Notes under the pieces: model-generated
Databases searched by the model: none
Told to the model about the DNA's origin: nothing
The model's input: the letters and a program-made list of their open reading frames with translations, nothing else
DNA from: Streptomyces albidus (ex Kaewkla and Franco 2022)
GTDB taxonomy: Bacteria > Actinomycetota > Actinomycetes > Streptomycetales > Streptomycetaceae
Length of the DNA: 39,085 nt
Assembly: GCF_013870515.1 (NCBI RefSeq)
Contig: NZ_JACBXA010000031.1
Span: forward strand, 1 to 39,085
Direction of reading: 5' to 3'
Program-made: the position numbers and the translations under genes
Shown: positions 11,035-19,710 of the stretch, one piece after another
How positions within the stretch are numbered: position 1 is the first letter of the stretch
How the letters are laid out: each line of letters begins with the position of its first letter

Positions 11035-12279
11035 ATGGGCAGTGGTTTTGTAGCACGGCTCACGGCCAGACGTGACGCCACTGCCGAATCAATGCGCAAT
11101 GCAATGACACTGCACGTGCCCGCCTATGCCGCACAGCCCTCGTCGCGGCATGCCGCCCTTCTTGAGGAAGTGCACGACACCTGGCGTCCCGTGCTGATGC
11201 GGTCCGCTCAGAACGAGCCGCTCACAGAGGCCGATCTCGAGCCGTACCGGGCGCTGGCGCGTAAGAGAGCCGCCAGTTCATTCGCGCTCAGGGACGTCCG
11301 CACCGGTTTCGAGGTTGCGCACACGACCGGGCTTCGTGAATGCCTCTCCACGATAGAGACCGGTGACGGCGACGAGCCCATAGCCTTCATCGCCTGGGGT
11401 GTACGGGAATTGCCCCGCGTCATGGGAGCGGTCGAAGGCGCGTACGTGGCGGCGTGCAGTGCGGCGAAAAGCCGTACCGAGGCCCGGGAGTTGCTGCTGG
11501 ACCGACTGGTGACAGGGAAGGACGCACGCGACACGGCGGCTTCTGTCGGCATCGAACTGCCCAGCGGCTACCTGGTGTTGCTCTGCCGCCGGCGTTTCCA
11601 CGAGAACGACTCAGCCCTACGCCGCAGCGCGCTTCAGGGCCAACTGGCGGCGGTCCCCGGTCTGTTGTGGCGTACCGATCCTGCCGTGGGCGGCCTGCTG
11701 ATCCTGCTCCCGGTGCACATGAACGTCTCCGTGACGCGGGCGGTGGCGCGGGACCTGACGACGGCGATGGTCCAAGCCCTCGGGCAGCGCCTGAACATCG
11801 CCGAGGCCCACGCGGACAAGCTGGACGCGGTGCCGGCGGCGGTACGGGAGGCCCAGCAGGCGCTGACTCTCGTCACCGCGATGCCGGACGCCGAGAACCG
11901 TCCGTACAGCACCGACGAATTGCTGGTCGAACTCGCAGTGGCCCGGCAGCCGGCCCTCCGGGAGCGGCTCACCGGACTGCTGGCACCCTTGCAGCAGGGG
12001 ACGGACCTGCGGCGGACGCTGGAGGCCCTGTTCGACTGCGGACTCGACCGGCAGAGAACCACGGCGGCGCTCCACATCCACCGAAGGTCCCTGACCTACC
12101 GGATCCAGCGCATCCGCGAGCTCACCGGCCTCGACCCCTCCACGGCCCACGGCATCCAGCTTCTGCGTGCCGCGCTGACCGCCAGCCGTCTGCCCGCCGC
12201 CTCGGGCGCCGCCCACGCCGACCCTGCGACCGGACTTCAAGCCGCGGCGGCCTCCGCCACGGGTCCACTCGGCAACTGA
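11035..12279 (+). CDS. PucR/CdaR-family helix-turn-helix transcriptional regulator
   Basis: 414 aa from the second ATG of an ATGATG pair (11035), placing AGGAG 5 bases upstream; ATG 11032 is equally in frame, and an upstream frame to 10945 is not supported. Layout: N-terminal helical sensor region, a central GGDEF-like/PucR domain (about 160-300), and a C-terminal PucR HTH (TTAALHIHRRSLTYRIQRI, then ELTGLDPS). Such proteins regulate catabolic or differentiation genes; the ligand is not evident. Followed after 98 bp by an APH-fold kinase gene on the same strand, possibly a shared transcript. Confidence 0.88.
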   Translation: MGSGFVARLTARRDATAESMRNAMTLHVPAYAAQPSSRHAALLEEVHDTWRPVLMRSAQNEPLTEADLEPYRALARKRAASSFALRDVRTGFEVAHTTGLRECLSTIETGDGDEPIAFIAWGVRELPRVMGAVEGAYVAACSAAKSRTEARELLLDRLVTGKDARDTAASVGIELPSGYLVLLCRRRFHENDSALRRSALQGQLAAVPGLLWRTDPAVGGLLILLPVHMNVSVTRAVARDLTTAMVQALGQRLNIAEAHADKLDAVPAAVREAQQALTLVTAMPDAENRPYSTDELLVELAVARQPALRERLTGLLAPLQQGTDLRRTLEALFDCGLDRQRTTAALHIHRRSLTYRIQRIRELTGLDPSTAHGIQLLRAALTASRLPAASGAAHADPATGLQAAAASATGPLGN

Positions 12280-12377
12280 GCCTGCTCGGCGGTCAGTTCA
12301 GCCCCGGGAGCGCGCGTCCGGGGCCTTGGCGGCGTGAGTGCCTTCGACCCGTCCCCGCCTCACCGGGAGAGCACCCC

Positions 12378-13370
12378 ATGCCCGAAGACCCGGCGTCCCC
12401 GTCGACGCCTTCCACGATTCCCTCGCAGACCGGCACCAGGCGCATTCCGTGGAGCGGCCTCCCGCAATCCGTCTCGACCGGGATCGAGAACGTCCTCGGA
12501 GGCACCGTTACCTCGGCCGTCAGCCAGGGAGGGGGCTTCTCCGACGGCCTCGCCGTCCGGCTCCAACTGGCCGACGGGCGACGAGCGTTCGCCAAGGCCG
12601 TCGACGCGGCGACCGCTCCGGCAGTGGGCGCGTTCCACCGTCGCGAGATCGCGGTGGCCGGGCGACTGCCCTCCGGGGTGCCCGCGCCGCGACTGCTGGG
12701 GTCCTTCGACGACGGCGACTGGGTGGCGCTGGTCTTCGAGGAGATCGAGGGGACGCTGCCCGTACAGCCGTGGCGTGAGGACGAATTGGAGCGGGTGCTC
12801 GACGCGGTCACCGACGTCGCGGACCGGCTGACCCCCGCTCCCGAACTCGGCCTCTCCGAAGCCGCACCCCGGCTGGGCGGTTGGGGGCGGCTGTCGCAGC
12901 AGCCGGGGGGAATGGCGAAGCTGAGCGCGTCGGCTCCCCGAGCCGCCCGCGACCTCGAGTTCCACCTCACTCTGGAGTCGCAGCTCGATGAGGCGATCGC
13001 CGGTGAAACGCTGTCCCACGGCGACCTGTATCCCTTCAACATCCTGCTCACCAAGGACCGTGCCGTCCTGGTCGACTGGCCTCATGCCTGGACCGGGCCA
13101 CGTCACGCCGATCTGGTGATGCTGCTCGGCAGCGTGGCGCTCAGCGGCATCGACCCTGAACCCTTCGCGGCACGCCACCCGTTGCTGACCGGCGTCGAGC
13201 CCGAAGCGGTGGACGTGCTCATCTCGGCACAGGCGGGTTTCCTCCTCGCCGCGGCCTGCTCGGCGGAGTCCACCGCGGATCAGCCCCTGGTGGACATGAT
13301 GACCGGACTCGGACTGGCCTCTCTGGACTGGCTCTTCACCCGGAGACGGGCAGCACGCCGGAGCGTCTGA
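12378..13370 (+). CDS. Aminoglycoside-phosphotransferase-fold kinase
   Basis: 330 aa from ATG 12378, with GGGAGA 7 bases upstream. The open frame runs far upstream inside the PucR gene but only this part is protein-like. Kinase signatures: catalytic loop HGDLYPFN (H214, D216, N221) and Mg-binding VLVDW (D233), followed by GPRHADLVMLLG. The N-terminal lobe has GGGFSDGLAVRL as glycine-rich loop and RAFAKAV with the ATP-binding Lys. The family phosphorylates small molecules (aminoglycosides, macrolides, choline, homoserine and others); without close family markers, resistance cannot be assumed. Convergent with the TOPRIM gene, 113 bp apart. Confidence 0.85.
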   Translation: MPEDPASPSTPSTIPSQTGTRRIPWSGLPQSVSTGIENVLGGTVTSAVSQGGGFSDGLAVRLQLADGRRAFAKAVDAATAPAVGAFHRREIAVAGRLPSGVPAPRLLGSFDDGDWVALVFEEIEGTLPVQPWREDELERVLDAVTDVADRLTPAPELGLSEAAPRLGGWGRLSQQPGGMAKLSASAPRAARDLEFHLTLESQLDEAIAGETLSHGDLYPFNILLTKDRAVLVDWPHAWTGPRHADLVMLLGSVALSGIDPEPFAARHPLLTGVEPEAVDVLISAQAGFLLAAACSAESTADQPLVDMMTGLGLASLDWLFTRRRAARRSV

Positions 13371-13483
13371 CGTACGAACAGGCCCTGGTCGCACGCCACT
13401 TGAGGACAAGCGGATGCCTCCGAGCCGCGAGAAGATCCGCGCGCCGGCCCGAGTCCGTCTGCCGAGATTTCTGTCTCCGGTCG

Positions 13484-14101
13484 TCAGAGGCTGGCGAGCA
13501 GGTCATCGAGAGGACCGGGTATGCGGTCGTGGTCGAGGGCCTCGACGAGGACGCGGCCGTAGTGAATCTTGCGCCCCTTCTTCGTGCCGAGGAAGCGCCG
13601 CAGCTGCTGCTGTGAGGTACGGCCCCGCTGTGCGGGCTGGCGCAGGAAGGTCTGCAGGGCGCGCTGGTCCCCCTCGGCCCGGACGAGCTCCTCCACCCGC
13701 GTCACGCCCAACGCGCGGATCAGCTCGTCCTCCAGATCCGCCGCGCAGACGAAGAACTCTTGCTCTGCTGCACCGGCACGCTCCAAGCCGCGGGTGTAGA
13801 AGCCGCGTTCCGCCTCGTCGCACAGTCCCGTGAGGCGGAGGCCCAGGCCGGGTGGCCCGAGGAGGCGGGCGAAGCGCGCGACGCTCATGGCACCTCCCAT
13901 CGGCAGGACGCAGACTCCTTCGGCTGCCAGGTCCCGGCCTCGGCTCGCTGCGAGCGCGTCGACTGCCGCGACGTCGCTCAGCCCTTCGAGTAGGACGGCG
14001 GTCCGGACGGAAAGCTGCGCCGCCAGCTCGCGCGCGCGGTCGCCGGGGCCACCGGCCGCCCACGCGATGACCGCTTCCCGGAAAGACCCCATGTCAGCCA
14101 T
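13484..14101 (-). CDS. Stand-alone TOPRIM-domain protein (OLD-like)
   Basis: 205 aa from ATG 14101 (MADMGSFREAVIAWAAG; GGAG lies 9 bases upstream; ATG 14092 is an alternative). After a helical N-terminus, RTAVLLEGLSDVAAVDAL (catalytic-type E39) and LRLTGLCDEAERGFY (D95, E96) match the conserved acids of TOPRIM domains in OLD-family nucleases. The OLD ATPase half is absent and no partner gene is adjacent. A basic C-terminus (RRFLGTKKGRKIHYGRVLVE) could contact nucleic acid. Annotated in related genomes as TOPRIM nucleotidyltransferase/hydrolase-like; activity is untested. It lies just outside the left tRNA-Arg fragment, so probably belongs to the ancestral chromosome. Confidence 0.78.
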   Translation of the reverse strand: MADMGSFREAVIAWAAGGPGDRARELAAQLSVRTAVLLEGLSDVAAVDALAASRGRDLAAEGVCVLPMGGAMSVARFARLLGPPGLGLRLTGLCDEAERGFYTRGLERAGAAEQEFFVCAADLEDELIRALGVTRVEELVRAEGDQRALQTFLRQPAQRGRTSQQQLRRFLGTKKGRKIHYGRVLVEALDHDRIPGPLDDLLASL

Positions 14102-14204
14102 GAGCCGAGTCTCCGCTCTTCCCGGCCTCCGCGGTAGGGAATTTGCGCCTGCGCGGCCGGACTCAGCGGAGACTGAGTCGGCCCTTCGTCCGTGGTCCTT
14201 GCAG

Positions 14205-14246
14205 GTGCCCCCGGCAGGATTCCAACCGGCGCACATGGCTCCGGAG
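14205..14246 (-). repeat. Degenerate 3'-half copy of tRNA-Arg(CCG): putative att site
   Basis: On the minus strand this 42-bp block matches the anticodon-loop-to-acceptor part of the tRNA-Arg at 30638-30709 in 38 of 42 positions (CTCCGGAGCC, TGTGCGC, GAATCCTGCCGGGGG are exact). The 5' half is absent and the T-loop is altered (TTGGAAT in place of TTCGAAT), so it is not a functional tRNA. Same orientation as the intact gene, as expected for the distal att of an element inserted at the tRNA 3' end. Confidence 0.75.
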
Positions 14247-14298
14247 CTACGCTGACCGGGCGCGCCGCGCGAAGCGCGCCGAGAAGGGGGTGGGCGCG

Positions 14299-15627
14299 AT
14301 GGACCGAGTCGACACGATCGTCGTGGGCGCGGGTGTCGCAGGATTGACTGCGGCACGACTGCTTTCCCGGAGCGGCCGGCGGGTCGTCCTGCTCGAAGCT
14401 CGCGATCGCATCGGCGGACGTGTGTGGAGCGACCGGGAGGGCGGCGTCACCACCGATCTCGGCGCGTCCTGGATCCATGGGATCAACGACAGCCCGGTCG
14501 CCGCAGCGGCAGCCGCATTCGGGCTGCGGACCGCGGAGTTCACGGTCGGCGGGTACCAGCCGTACAGCCGGCCCATCGCCTACTACGGCCCCTCGGGCGT
14601 TCGTCTCACCGACGACGAAGTGGAACGCTTCGTGGCCGACATCGACGCGGTGGACGCCGAGCTCGCCCGCGTCGTTGCCGCCATCGCGCCGGGGCGCTCG
14701 TACGGTGAGGCGGTCGAGACGGCCCTGGTCGCCCAGGGCTGGGAGGCGGAACGCGCCGAGCGCGTGCGGGAGTACCTGCGCCATCGAACCGAGGAGCAGT
14801 ACGGCGTCTGGATTGACGACCTCGACGCGCACGGCCTCGACGACGACTCGATCGACGGCGACGAGGTCGTCTTCCCCGACGGCTACGACGCCCTCGCGAC
14901 GCACCTCGCGACGGGACTCGACGTTCGCCTTGAACACGTCGTCACCTCGGTGCGGTGGTCGTCCGACGGAGTCGAAGTCACCACCGATCACGGCGTGTTC
15001 ACGGCGAACCGTGTCGTGGTCACCGTCCCGGTCGGAGTGCTGAAGTCCGCCGAGTTCGTCATCGAGCCCCCGCTGCCCGAAGCGGTGGCCGGTGCGATGG
15101 CACGCCTCGAGATGAACGCCTTCGAGAAGGTCTTCCTCAGTTTCCGCTCGAAGTTCTGGGACGACGAGGTGTACGCCATCCGTCAGCAAGGACCGAGCGG
15201 GGCCTGGTGGCACTCCTGGTATGACCTCACCGCGGTGCATGGCGTGCCGACGCTCCTCACGTTCGCCGCCGGTCCGGCCGCGCAGGAGACGCGAGGATGG
15301 AAGCAGGAGAAGATCGTCGACTCGGTCCTCCGCGAACTGCGCCGGCTCTACGGCGACCACGTCGAGGACCCCACCTCTGTGCACGTGACCTCGTGGCAGG
15401 ACGACCCCTACTCGCGAGGGTCGTACGCGTACATGACCGTGGGATCGGCGCCCGAAGACCACGACCTTCTCGCCACCCCCGTGGGCGGGGTGCTCCATCT
15501 CGCGGGCGAGGCGACGTGGACCGACGACCCGGCGACGGTCAACGCGGCGCTCCGCTCCGGCCACCGCGCCGCGTCCGACGTCCTCGGCCGTCCCGTCCCG
15601 ATCGAGGACGCCTGGGCCGCCGACTGA
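14299..15627 (+). CDS. Flavin-dependent monoamine/polyamine oxidase family protein
   Basis: 442 aa from ATG 14299 (AGGGGG upstream; GTG 14290 possible). FAD-binding Rossmann motif VVGAGVAGLTAARLL at residues 8-22, followed by VLLEARDRIGGRVWS. The substrate-side motif GASWIHG and the C-terminal second FAD motif GVLHLAGEATW with TVNAALRSGHRAA are typical of plant-type polyamine oxidases and bacterial MAOs. It oxidises an amine C-N bond, releasing H2O2; substrate unknown. No signal peptide, so cytoplasmic. First gene inside the putative island: the tRNA fragment ends 53 bp upstream, and a GGCGCGC/GCGCGCC hairpin (14259-14280) sits just before the ribosome site. Confidence 0.9.
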   Translation: MDRVDTIVVGAGVAGLTAARLLSRSGRRVVLLEARDRIGGRVWSDREGGVTTDLGASWIHGINDSPVAAAAAAFGLRTAEFTVGGYQPYSRPIAYYGPSGVRLTDDEVERFVADIDAVDAELARVVAAIAPGRSYGEAVETALVAQGWEAERAERVREYLRHRTEEQYGVWIDDLDAHGLDDDSIDGDEVVFPDGYDALATHLATGLDVRLEHVVTSVRWSSDGVEVTTDHGVFTANRVVVTVPVGVLKSAEFVIEPPLPEAVAGAMARLEMNAFEKVFLSFRSKFWDDEVYAIRQQGPSGAWWHSWYDLTAVHGVPTLLTFAAGPAAQETRGWKQEKIVDSVLRELRRLYGDHVEDPTSVHVTSWQDDPYSRGSYAYMTVGSAPEDHDLLATPVGGVLHLAGEATWTDDPATVNAALRSGHRAASDVLGRPVPIEDAWAAD

Positions 15628-15758
15628 GGGCGTTCCGCCGATCTCCCGCGACCCCGATGCAGCCGAAGCCGATCAGAGCACCGGTCTCCGCGCCATACGG
15701 CGAAGAAGCCGTCTTCCTGTGAGGAAGCCACCTACACCGATTGGAGTGCACGCGCACC

Positions 15759-16103
15759 ATGCCTGCTCAGCAGAGCGAAGAGCCGGAAGGCAAAAAGGAC
15801 ATCGAGCCTGTCAGTACGAACGCTCCGCCGGGCTCGGTGTCCAATGTCTTCTCAACCTTCACCTTCCTCATCATCGCAGTCGCAGTGATCGCACTGATAT
15901 TTCCGCTCCACTACGAAGCCATTGACTGCGGACCGCTCATCGCCCCGGACGGTGACCCCCATGATTCTCTGGTTCAGCTGTGCAACACCAGGCGAACGCA
16001 ACAGATCTCATGGGTCGGCCTCGCATTGGCCGGCGCCGTAACTACGACGATCATTGCGTTCCTCACCCGGCGTGAAAGGCCACCGGCCTACTGGAAGGAC
16101 TAG
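15759..16103 (+). CDS. Small two-TM membrane protein, unknown function
   Basis: 114 aa from ATG 15759; GGAG is 12 bases upstream and a TTG at 15741 is an in-frame alternative. A charged N-terminus (QQSEEPEGKKDIEP) precedes a first membrane segment (FSTFTFLIIAVAVIALIF), an extracytoplasmic loop with two cysteines (DCGPLIAP, QLCNTRR) that could form a disulfide, and a second segment (ISWVGLALAGAVTTTIIAF). Ends in PPAYWKD. Base composition is slightly lower in GC than neighbours. No family recognised. Confidence 0.65.
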   Translation: MPAQQSEEPEGKKDIEPVSTNAPPGSVSNVFSTFTFLIIAVAVIALIFPLHYEAIDCGPLIAPDGDPHDSLVQLCNTRRTQQISWVGLALAGAVTTTIIAFLTRRERPPAYWKD

Positions 16104-16621
16104 AAGGGCGGCCGACTCCTCGGGCGTCCCCCGGTCCGGATGGTCTCTACCCGCCGCACGAACTCCCGCCCGGACTTGGCGCTGGTCATCACGTGCATAC
16201 CGCGAGGACGGGTAGCAGGGCTTCATCAGGTCGAGCCCTTAGGAATTGATCAACGCTCCGGCCAGTCCAAGCGAGCAAGATCGCATGGGCCTCCGGAGAC
16301 ATGCGCATTCGAGGTCGGTGGAGCCGGCCCGCCCCGCTGGCGCCTTGCTCTCTTCTGGCTCGCCTCCGCGCGCGGTCGCGGTCGACCGGGTCGCGCCCGA
16401 CGAGGCAGGTGCGCGACCCGAGCCGGGCCGCCCTTCCCACGCCGGCATCGCAACGACGACTCGATGCAGCCGTCGCACCGCTTCCAGTGCATCACCCCTC
16501 TGACCAGCATCGAAGGGCCGTCCATCTCTTCTCGTGGACGGCCCTTCGAGCGTGTGGGCGGCCTGCCGGTCTGCAAGGGGCGGGACCCGTCCGGCGGACT
16601 GCCGGGCGGGCCCCATGCGAG
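16104..16621. other. 518-bp interval with a terminator and no convincing gene
   Basis: Apart from the terminator at 16511-16548 I see no supported gene. A minus-strand frame (16189-16440) contains SPEAHAILLAWTGRSVDQFL, which looks protein-like and could be a remnant, but it lacks a clear start and family. Confidence 0.45.
16511..16548 (-). terminator. 14-bp stem terminator of the MarR gene
   Basis: CGAAGGGCCGTCCA (16511-16524) pairs perfectly with TGGACGGCCCTTCG (16535-16548), loop of 10, located 74 bases after the MarR stop on the minus strand. Confidence 0.8.
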
Positions 16622-17158
16622 TCAGGCATCCCGTGCCAGCGCACCATCCACTACCCAGCCGAGTGGATGCAGTTCCGGGTCGTCCGAGGCAGGGGCCGGA
16701 GGTTCTCCTCCCGCCTTGTTGAAGGCGGTGAGTGCATCGATGAGCGCCAGTCGCTGCGTCGAGCCGAGTCGGGCGACGATCTCGGCGATCTCGGCGCGGC
16801 GCCGGGCGGTGACGTCCTCGACGGTGCGACGGCCTTCCTCGGTGAGTCGCAGCAGGGTCTCGCGGCGGTTGTCAGGGTTGGTCTGTCTGTCGGCGAGGCC
16901 TGCGGCGATGAGCCTGTCGACCATGCGCATGGCCGTCGACGGTGCCACTTGGAGCAAGTCGGCGAGCGCGACCAACTTGGTGGCTCCTCGCGTGGACAGC
17001 ACGATCAACATGCGGAACTGAGGGAGTGTCACCCGCTCCTCAACTGCGGCGAGGGAGCGGGCGGAGACAGCCACCAGAAGGCGGGACGCGGTCAGGACCG
17101 CCCGGGTGACCGCATCCACGTCGTCGATGGTCCCCGCAGGGAACTTGCGCTCCGCCAT
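16622..17158 (-). CDS. MarR-family transcriptional regulator
   Basis: 178 aa; AAAGGA lies just upstream of ATG 17158. Winged-helix core: LPQFRMLIVLSTRG, then ALADLLQVAPSTAMRMVDRL (recognition helix) and the wing DRQTNPDNRRETLLRLTEEG with the usual D-x-R. MarR proteins are dimeric repressors released by small ligands or oxidation. It follows the PP2C phosphatase gene on the same strand with a 55-bp gap, so it may be co-transcribed or have its own autoregulated promoter in the gap. Target unknown; the amine oxidase and membrane-protein genes converge on it from the left. Confidence 0.9.
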   Translation of the reverse strand: MAERKFPAGTIDDVDAVTRAVLTASRLLVAVSARSLAAVEERVTLPQFRMLIVLSTRGATKLVALADLLQVAPSTAMRMVDRLIAAGLADRQTNPDNRRETLLRLTEEGRRTVEDVTARRRAEIAEIVARLGSTQRLALIDALTAFNKAGGEPPAPASDDPELHPLGWVVDGALARDA

Positions 17159-17213
17159 GTGTCCTTTCTACCGCGCCGGAGCCGCTGCTATCTCACTCAA
17201 CGGGAACAGATTT

Positions 17214-18278
17214 TCATTCCACATGATCGTGATAGCGAAGAAGGAGCATGGCCGCGTCGTCGTGGAGCGGTCCGGCGGCATGCCGCACCAGGTCTTCGCG
17301 GAGGCTCTCGAGGGCGCGGTCCGAGTCGGGCTCCTTGAGCAAGTCCGCACGGTCGCCGAGTGGATAAAAGGAGCCATTCGCATCCCGGGCCTCGGTGACG
17401 CCGTCGGTGTAGAGCAGCAGTTGTTCTCCAGGCGTGAAGCTCACCCGGTAGGGCTTCCTTCCTTCATCCCCGTAGGCGCCCAGCCCCAGAGGAAGGGCGT
17501 ACGAAGGCGGTTCAGGAAAGTCGACGGTCCCGTCCTGATGTACAAGCATGGGCGCCGGATGACCACAATTGAGGAAGACGACCTCATCGTTTCCGATCTC
17601 TGCAAGAACAGCAGTGACGAACTTCTCCCCCTCCAACTCCCGGGCCACACTGCGCTCCAGCCGTTCTCCCACCACCATCAAGTCCGGCTCATCGTGGGCA
17701 GCCTCCCGGAACACGCCGAGCACAACGGCAGCGGTCTCCACCGCACCCAGCCCCTTGCCCTGTACATCCCCCACGATGACCCGGGCCCCGTGCGGCGAAG
17801 CCACTACTTCGTACAGATCACCGCCGATACGCGCCTCGGCGACCGCCGAGGTGTACGACACCGTTGCCTGCAGTGAGCCGGCAGTCCGCGGCACCGGCCG
17901 CAGCAACACCCTCTGGGCCACCTCCGCGATCGACCGAACGCTGGCCAGCTCCGCCTCTCGGCGGGAGCGCATCACGGCGGCTGCGATGCCTACACCGGTG
18001 ACACCAGCAACCGACACCATCGCCGTGAATCCCCGACGCTCCTCGAAGAGGCCGTCGTACAAGCCGAGACCGATGCACAGCAGCATGGCCACAGTGCCGA
18101 TCAGCGCCGTACGCCGCCATCCGCCGACCAGCCCGGAGAAAGCCGGACCGAGCGAGACCAGCGGTAGGAACCCCACGCCCGCCCCGGCGACGACATCCGC
18201 CGCGGCCACCACGGACATCACTGCCACCGGCATCCAAGACAGCACCGCGGAACCGGACGTTGGCCTCTCCACGGTCAT
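17214..18278 (-). CDS. Membrane-anchored PP2C (SpoIIE/RsbU-type) serine phosphatase
   Basis: 354 aa from ATG 18278, with GGAGG 4 bases upstream; the much longer upstream frame overlaps the divergent gene and is rejected. Four hydrophobic segments in the first ~100 residues anchor it, followed by a short coiled linker (RSRREAELASVRSIAEVAQR) and the phosphatase domain. Metal-binding acids: RIGGDLYEVV, VGDVQGKG and HDDAAMLLL. Expected to dephosphorylate a STAS anti-anti-sigma protein. A close relative with identical layout lies at 23274-24320, and a STAS gene at 22634-22969. Precedes marR on the same strand; divergent from the F420-type reductase gene. Confidence 0.9.
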   Translation of the reverse strand: MTVERPTSGSAVLSWMPVAVMSVVAAADVVAGAGVGFLPLVSLGPAFSGLVGGWRRTALIGTVAMLLCIGLGLYDGLFEERRGFTAMVSVAGVTGVGIAAAVMRSRREAELASVRSIAEVAQRVLLRPVPRTAGSLQATVSYTSAVAEARIGGDLYEVVASPHGARVIVGDVQGKGLGAVETAAVVLGVFREAAHDEPDLMVVGERLERSVARELEGEKFVTAVLAEIGNDEVVFLNCGHPAPMLVHQDGTVDFPEPPSYALPLGLGAYGDEGRKPYRVSFTPGEQLLLYTDGVTEARDANGSFYPLGDRADLLKEPDSDRALESLREDLVRHAAGPLHDDAAMLLLRYHDHVE

Positions 18279-18425
18279 GCGTCCTCCAGCGATGTCACAG
18301 CGCAGGCAAGCCGCCTGAGCACTTCCGACGCAGACTACGTTCGCCTTTAGACTATGCAAAGATCTCTCGAAGGCGGCGGCCTTCCCCCGGCCCTTTACGC
18401 AATAGAGACTGAGAGCCGATATATC

Positions 18426-18441
18426 CGCCTTCCGGAAGGCG
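18426..18441. promoter_or_regulatory. Perfect 16-bp palindrome covering the ribosome site of the next gene
   Basis: CGCCTTCCGGAAGGCG, ending 3 bases before ATG 18445. Its right arm contains GGAAGG, the apparent Shine-Dalgarno. It could be a protein-binding site or, less well because the loop would be tight, an RNA hairpin hiding the ribosome site. Confidence 0.5.
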
Positions 18442-18444
18442 CAG

Positions 18445-18951
18445 ATGCCCGACGCACAGAGCACACCGAACCGGCCGCCTCTCCCCGTCGGGTGGCGGCG
18501 CTCCTTGGCACGGCTGCCGATCCTCCTCTTCGAGTGGCCAACGGCATGGGTCTTCGGCAACCGACTGCTCCTGCTGCACCACGTAGGCCGCGTCACGGGG
18601 CTCGACCGCCGAGTGGTTCTCGAAGTGGTGGAACGTGGTCCCGCCGACCGCAGTTGGACCGTCGCCTCGGGCTTCGGCCCCAAAGCGGCGTGGTACCGCA
18701 ACCTGCAGGCAGACCCGAGAACGAGGGTTCAAGTGGGCAACCGCCACTACACCGTTACGGCACACTTCCTCTCGCCTGAGGACGGTGCCGAAATCATGGC
18801 GCACTACGGCCGACGGCACCCCCGGACCGCACGTCGCCTGTGCGCCTTCATGGGTCTTCCGGCGGAGGGCACCGATGCGGGATTCAGGACGGCGGGTCAG
18901 GTTATCCCTTTCATACGTCTGGACGTCGACGTCGAACCTCAGCTGCCATGA
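18445..18951 (+). CDS. Deazaflavin (F420)-dependent nitroreductase-family protein
   Basis: 168 aa; GGAAGG is 5 bases before ATG 18445. Belongs to the split-barrel family of F420H2-dependent reductases (Ddn-like): LLLLHHVGRVTGLDRRVVLEV, WTVASGFGPKAAWYRNLQAD and RVQVGNRHYTV are the usual cofactor-binding stretches (G..SGFG...DWYRN.). A hydrophobic/basic N-terminus (RRSLARLPILLFEWPTAW) may touch the membrane. Predicted to transfer hydride from F420H2 to an unknown substrate. Divergent from the PP2C gene with a 166-bp shared promoter region. Confidence 0.85.
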   Translation: MPDAQSTPNRPPLPVGWRRSLARLPILLFEWPTAWVFGNRLLLLHHVGRVTGLDRRVVLEVVERGPADRSWTVASGFGPKAAWYRNLQADPRTRVQVGNRHYTVTAHFLSPEDGAEIMAHYGRRHPRTARRLCAFMGLPAEGTDAGFRTAGQVIPFIRLDVDVEPQLP

Positions 18952-19082
18952 CGCCAGAGAGCAGAGTCGCGCGGACAACCGAGTCTGCCGAAGGGCGCCC
19001 CGATCACCCTCGTCGCGGGACTGCTCAGGTGCAGTGGCGCAGCTCGCGTTCTGAACTCGACGTTCTCCGAGCCGGAGTTGCG

Positions 19083-19640
19083 TCACCGTCCGCCAAGTGG
19101 GCTGAGGAACTCGCGGATTGCAGCGTCTGTTGACGCGCCGTTGACGGACAGACAGGCGTAGCAAATGTCGGCCGTCGGTCACTGTGTGCAGGTGTGCGTG
19201 AGGGATGGTCTCTGCAGCGTGGTGGGCGTGAGCTGGGTCTGCGTCAGCATCGTGGGAGCCATGGAGCACGAGTGCCGGGCAGGTGACACCTTGCGTCAAA
19301 GTACCGTCGAGGGTGGCCCATTGGCGCAGGTCGTTGGCCAGTCCGGCGGATCGGTCCTCGTACGACGTGAGCGCGTCAAGCACGGTTCGCATGTAGCTCA
19401 GTCGCGCGCTGTCGGTGACGATCCAGTCGACCTGCTTTCGTCGCGCGCGACCGGCCAATGTGGATTCCTGTCGTACGAAGGCAGCTGCGGCAGCGCTCGG
19501 TCAGCGGTCAGCCAGAGTTGACAGCACCCAGGTGCCGCGCCGAGAGAGGAAGAGCGTTCTCGCGAGCGTTGGGACGTGCGGGTCGTAGTGCCAGGTGATC
19601 GCGGACTCGAGCACGGGCTCGGGTCTTCGTCCTGTCACGG
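19083..19640 (-). pseudogene. Decayed alpha/beta-hydrolase gene
   Basis: Three conserved pieces read in order on the minus strand: LFLSRRGTWVLSTLADR, an in-frame TGA, then FVRQESTLAGRARRKQVDW through TCPALVLHGSHDAD and a catalytic-His-like DGRHLL, then a frame change to DAAIREFLSPLGGR and stop at 19083. The HGxxD strand and the DGxHL motif are those of alpha/beta hydrolases. The N-terminal half with the nucleophile elbow is missing. At least one nonsense codon, one frameshift and a 5' truncation. Confidence 0.65.
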
Positions 19641-19710
19641 CGGAGGAACTCCAGAGCCGGCGGTCCTACACCGGGCTGGACCGTCCATCGGGCACCTGTA
19701 ATCTGTGCGC

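Noticed and set aside
12378..13370. Calling the APH-fold protein an antibiotic-resistance gene
   Set aside because: The fold and catalytic motifs are shared by many metabolic kinases; nothing in sequence or context points to an antibiotic.
16189..16440. Minus-strand frame containing SPEAHAILLAWTGRSVDQFL
   Set aside because: The short segment looks protein-like but the upstream part is Arg-rich noise, there is no start signal, and I recognise no family; mentioned only within the interval entry.
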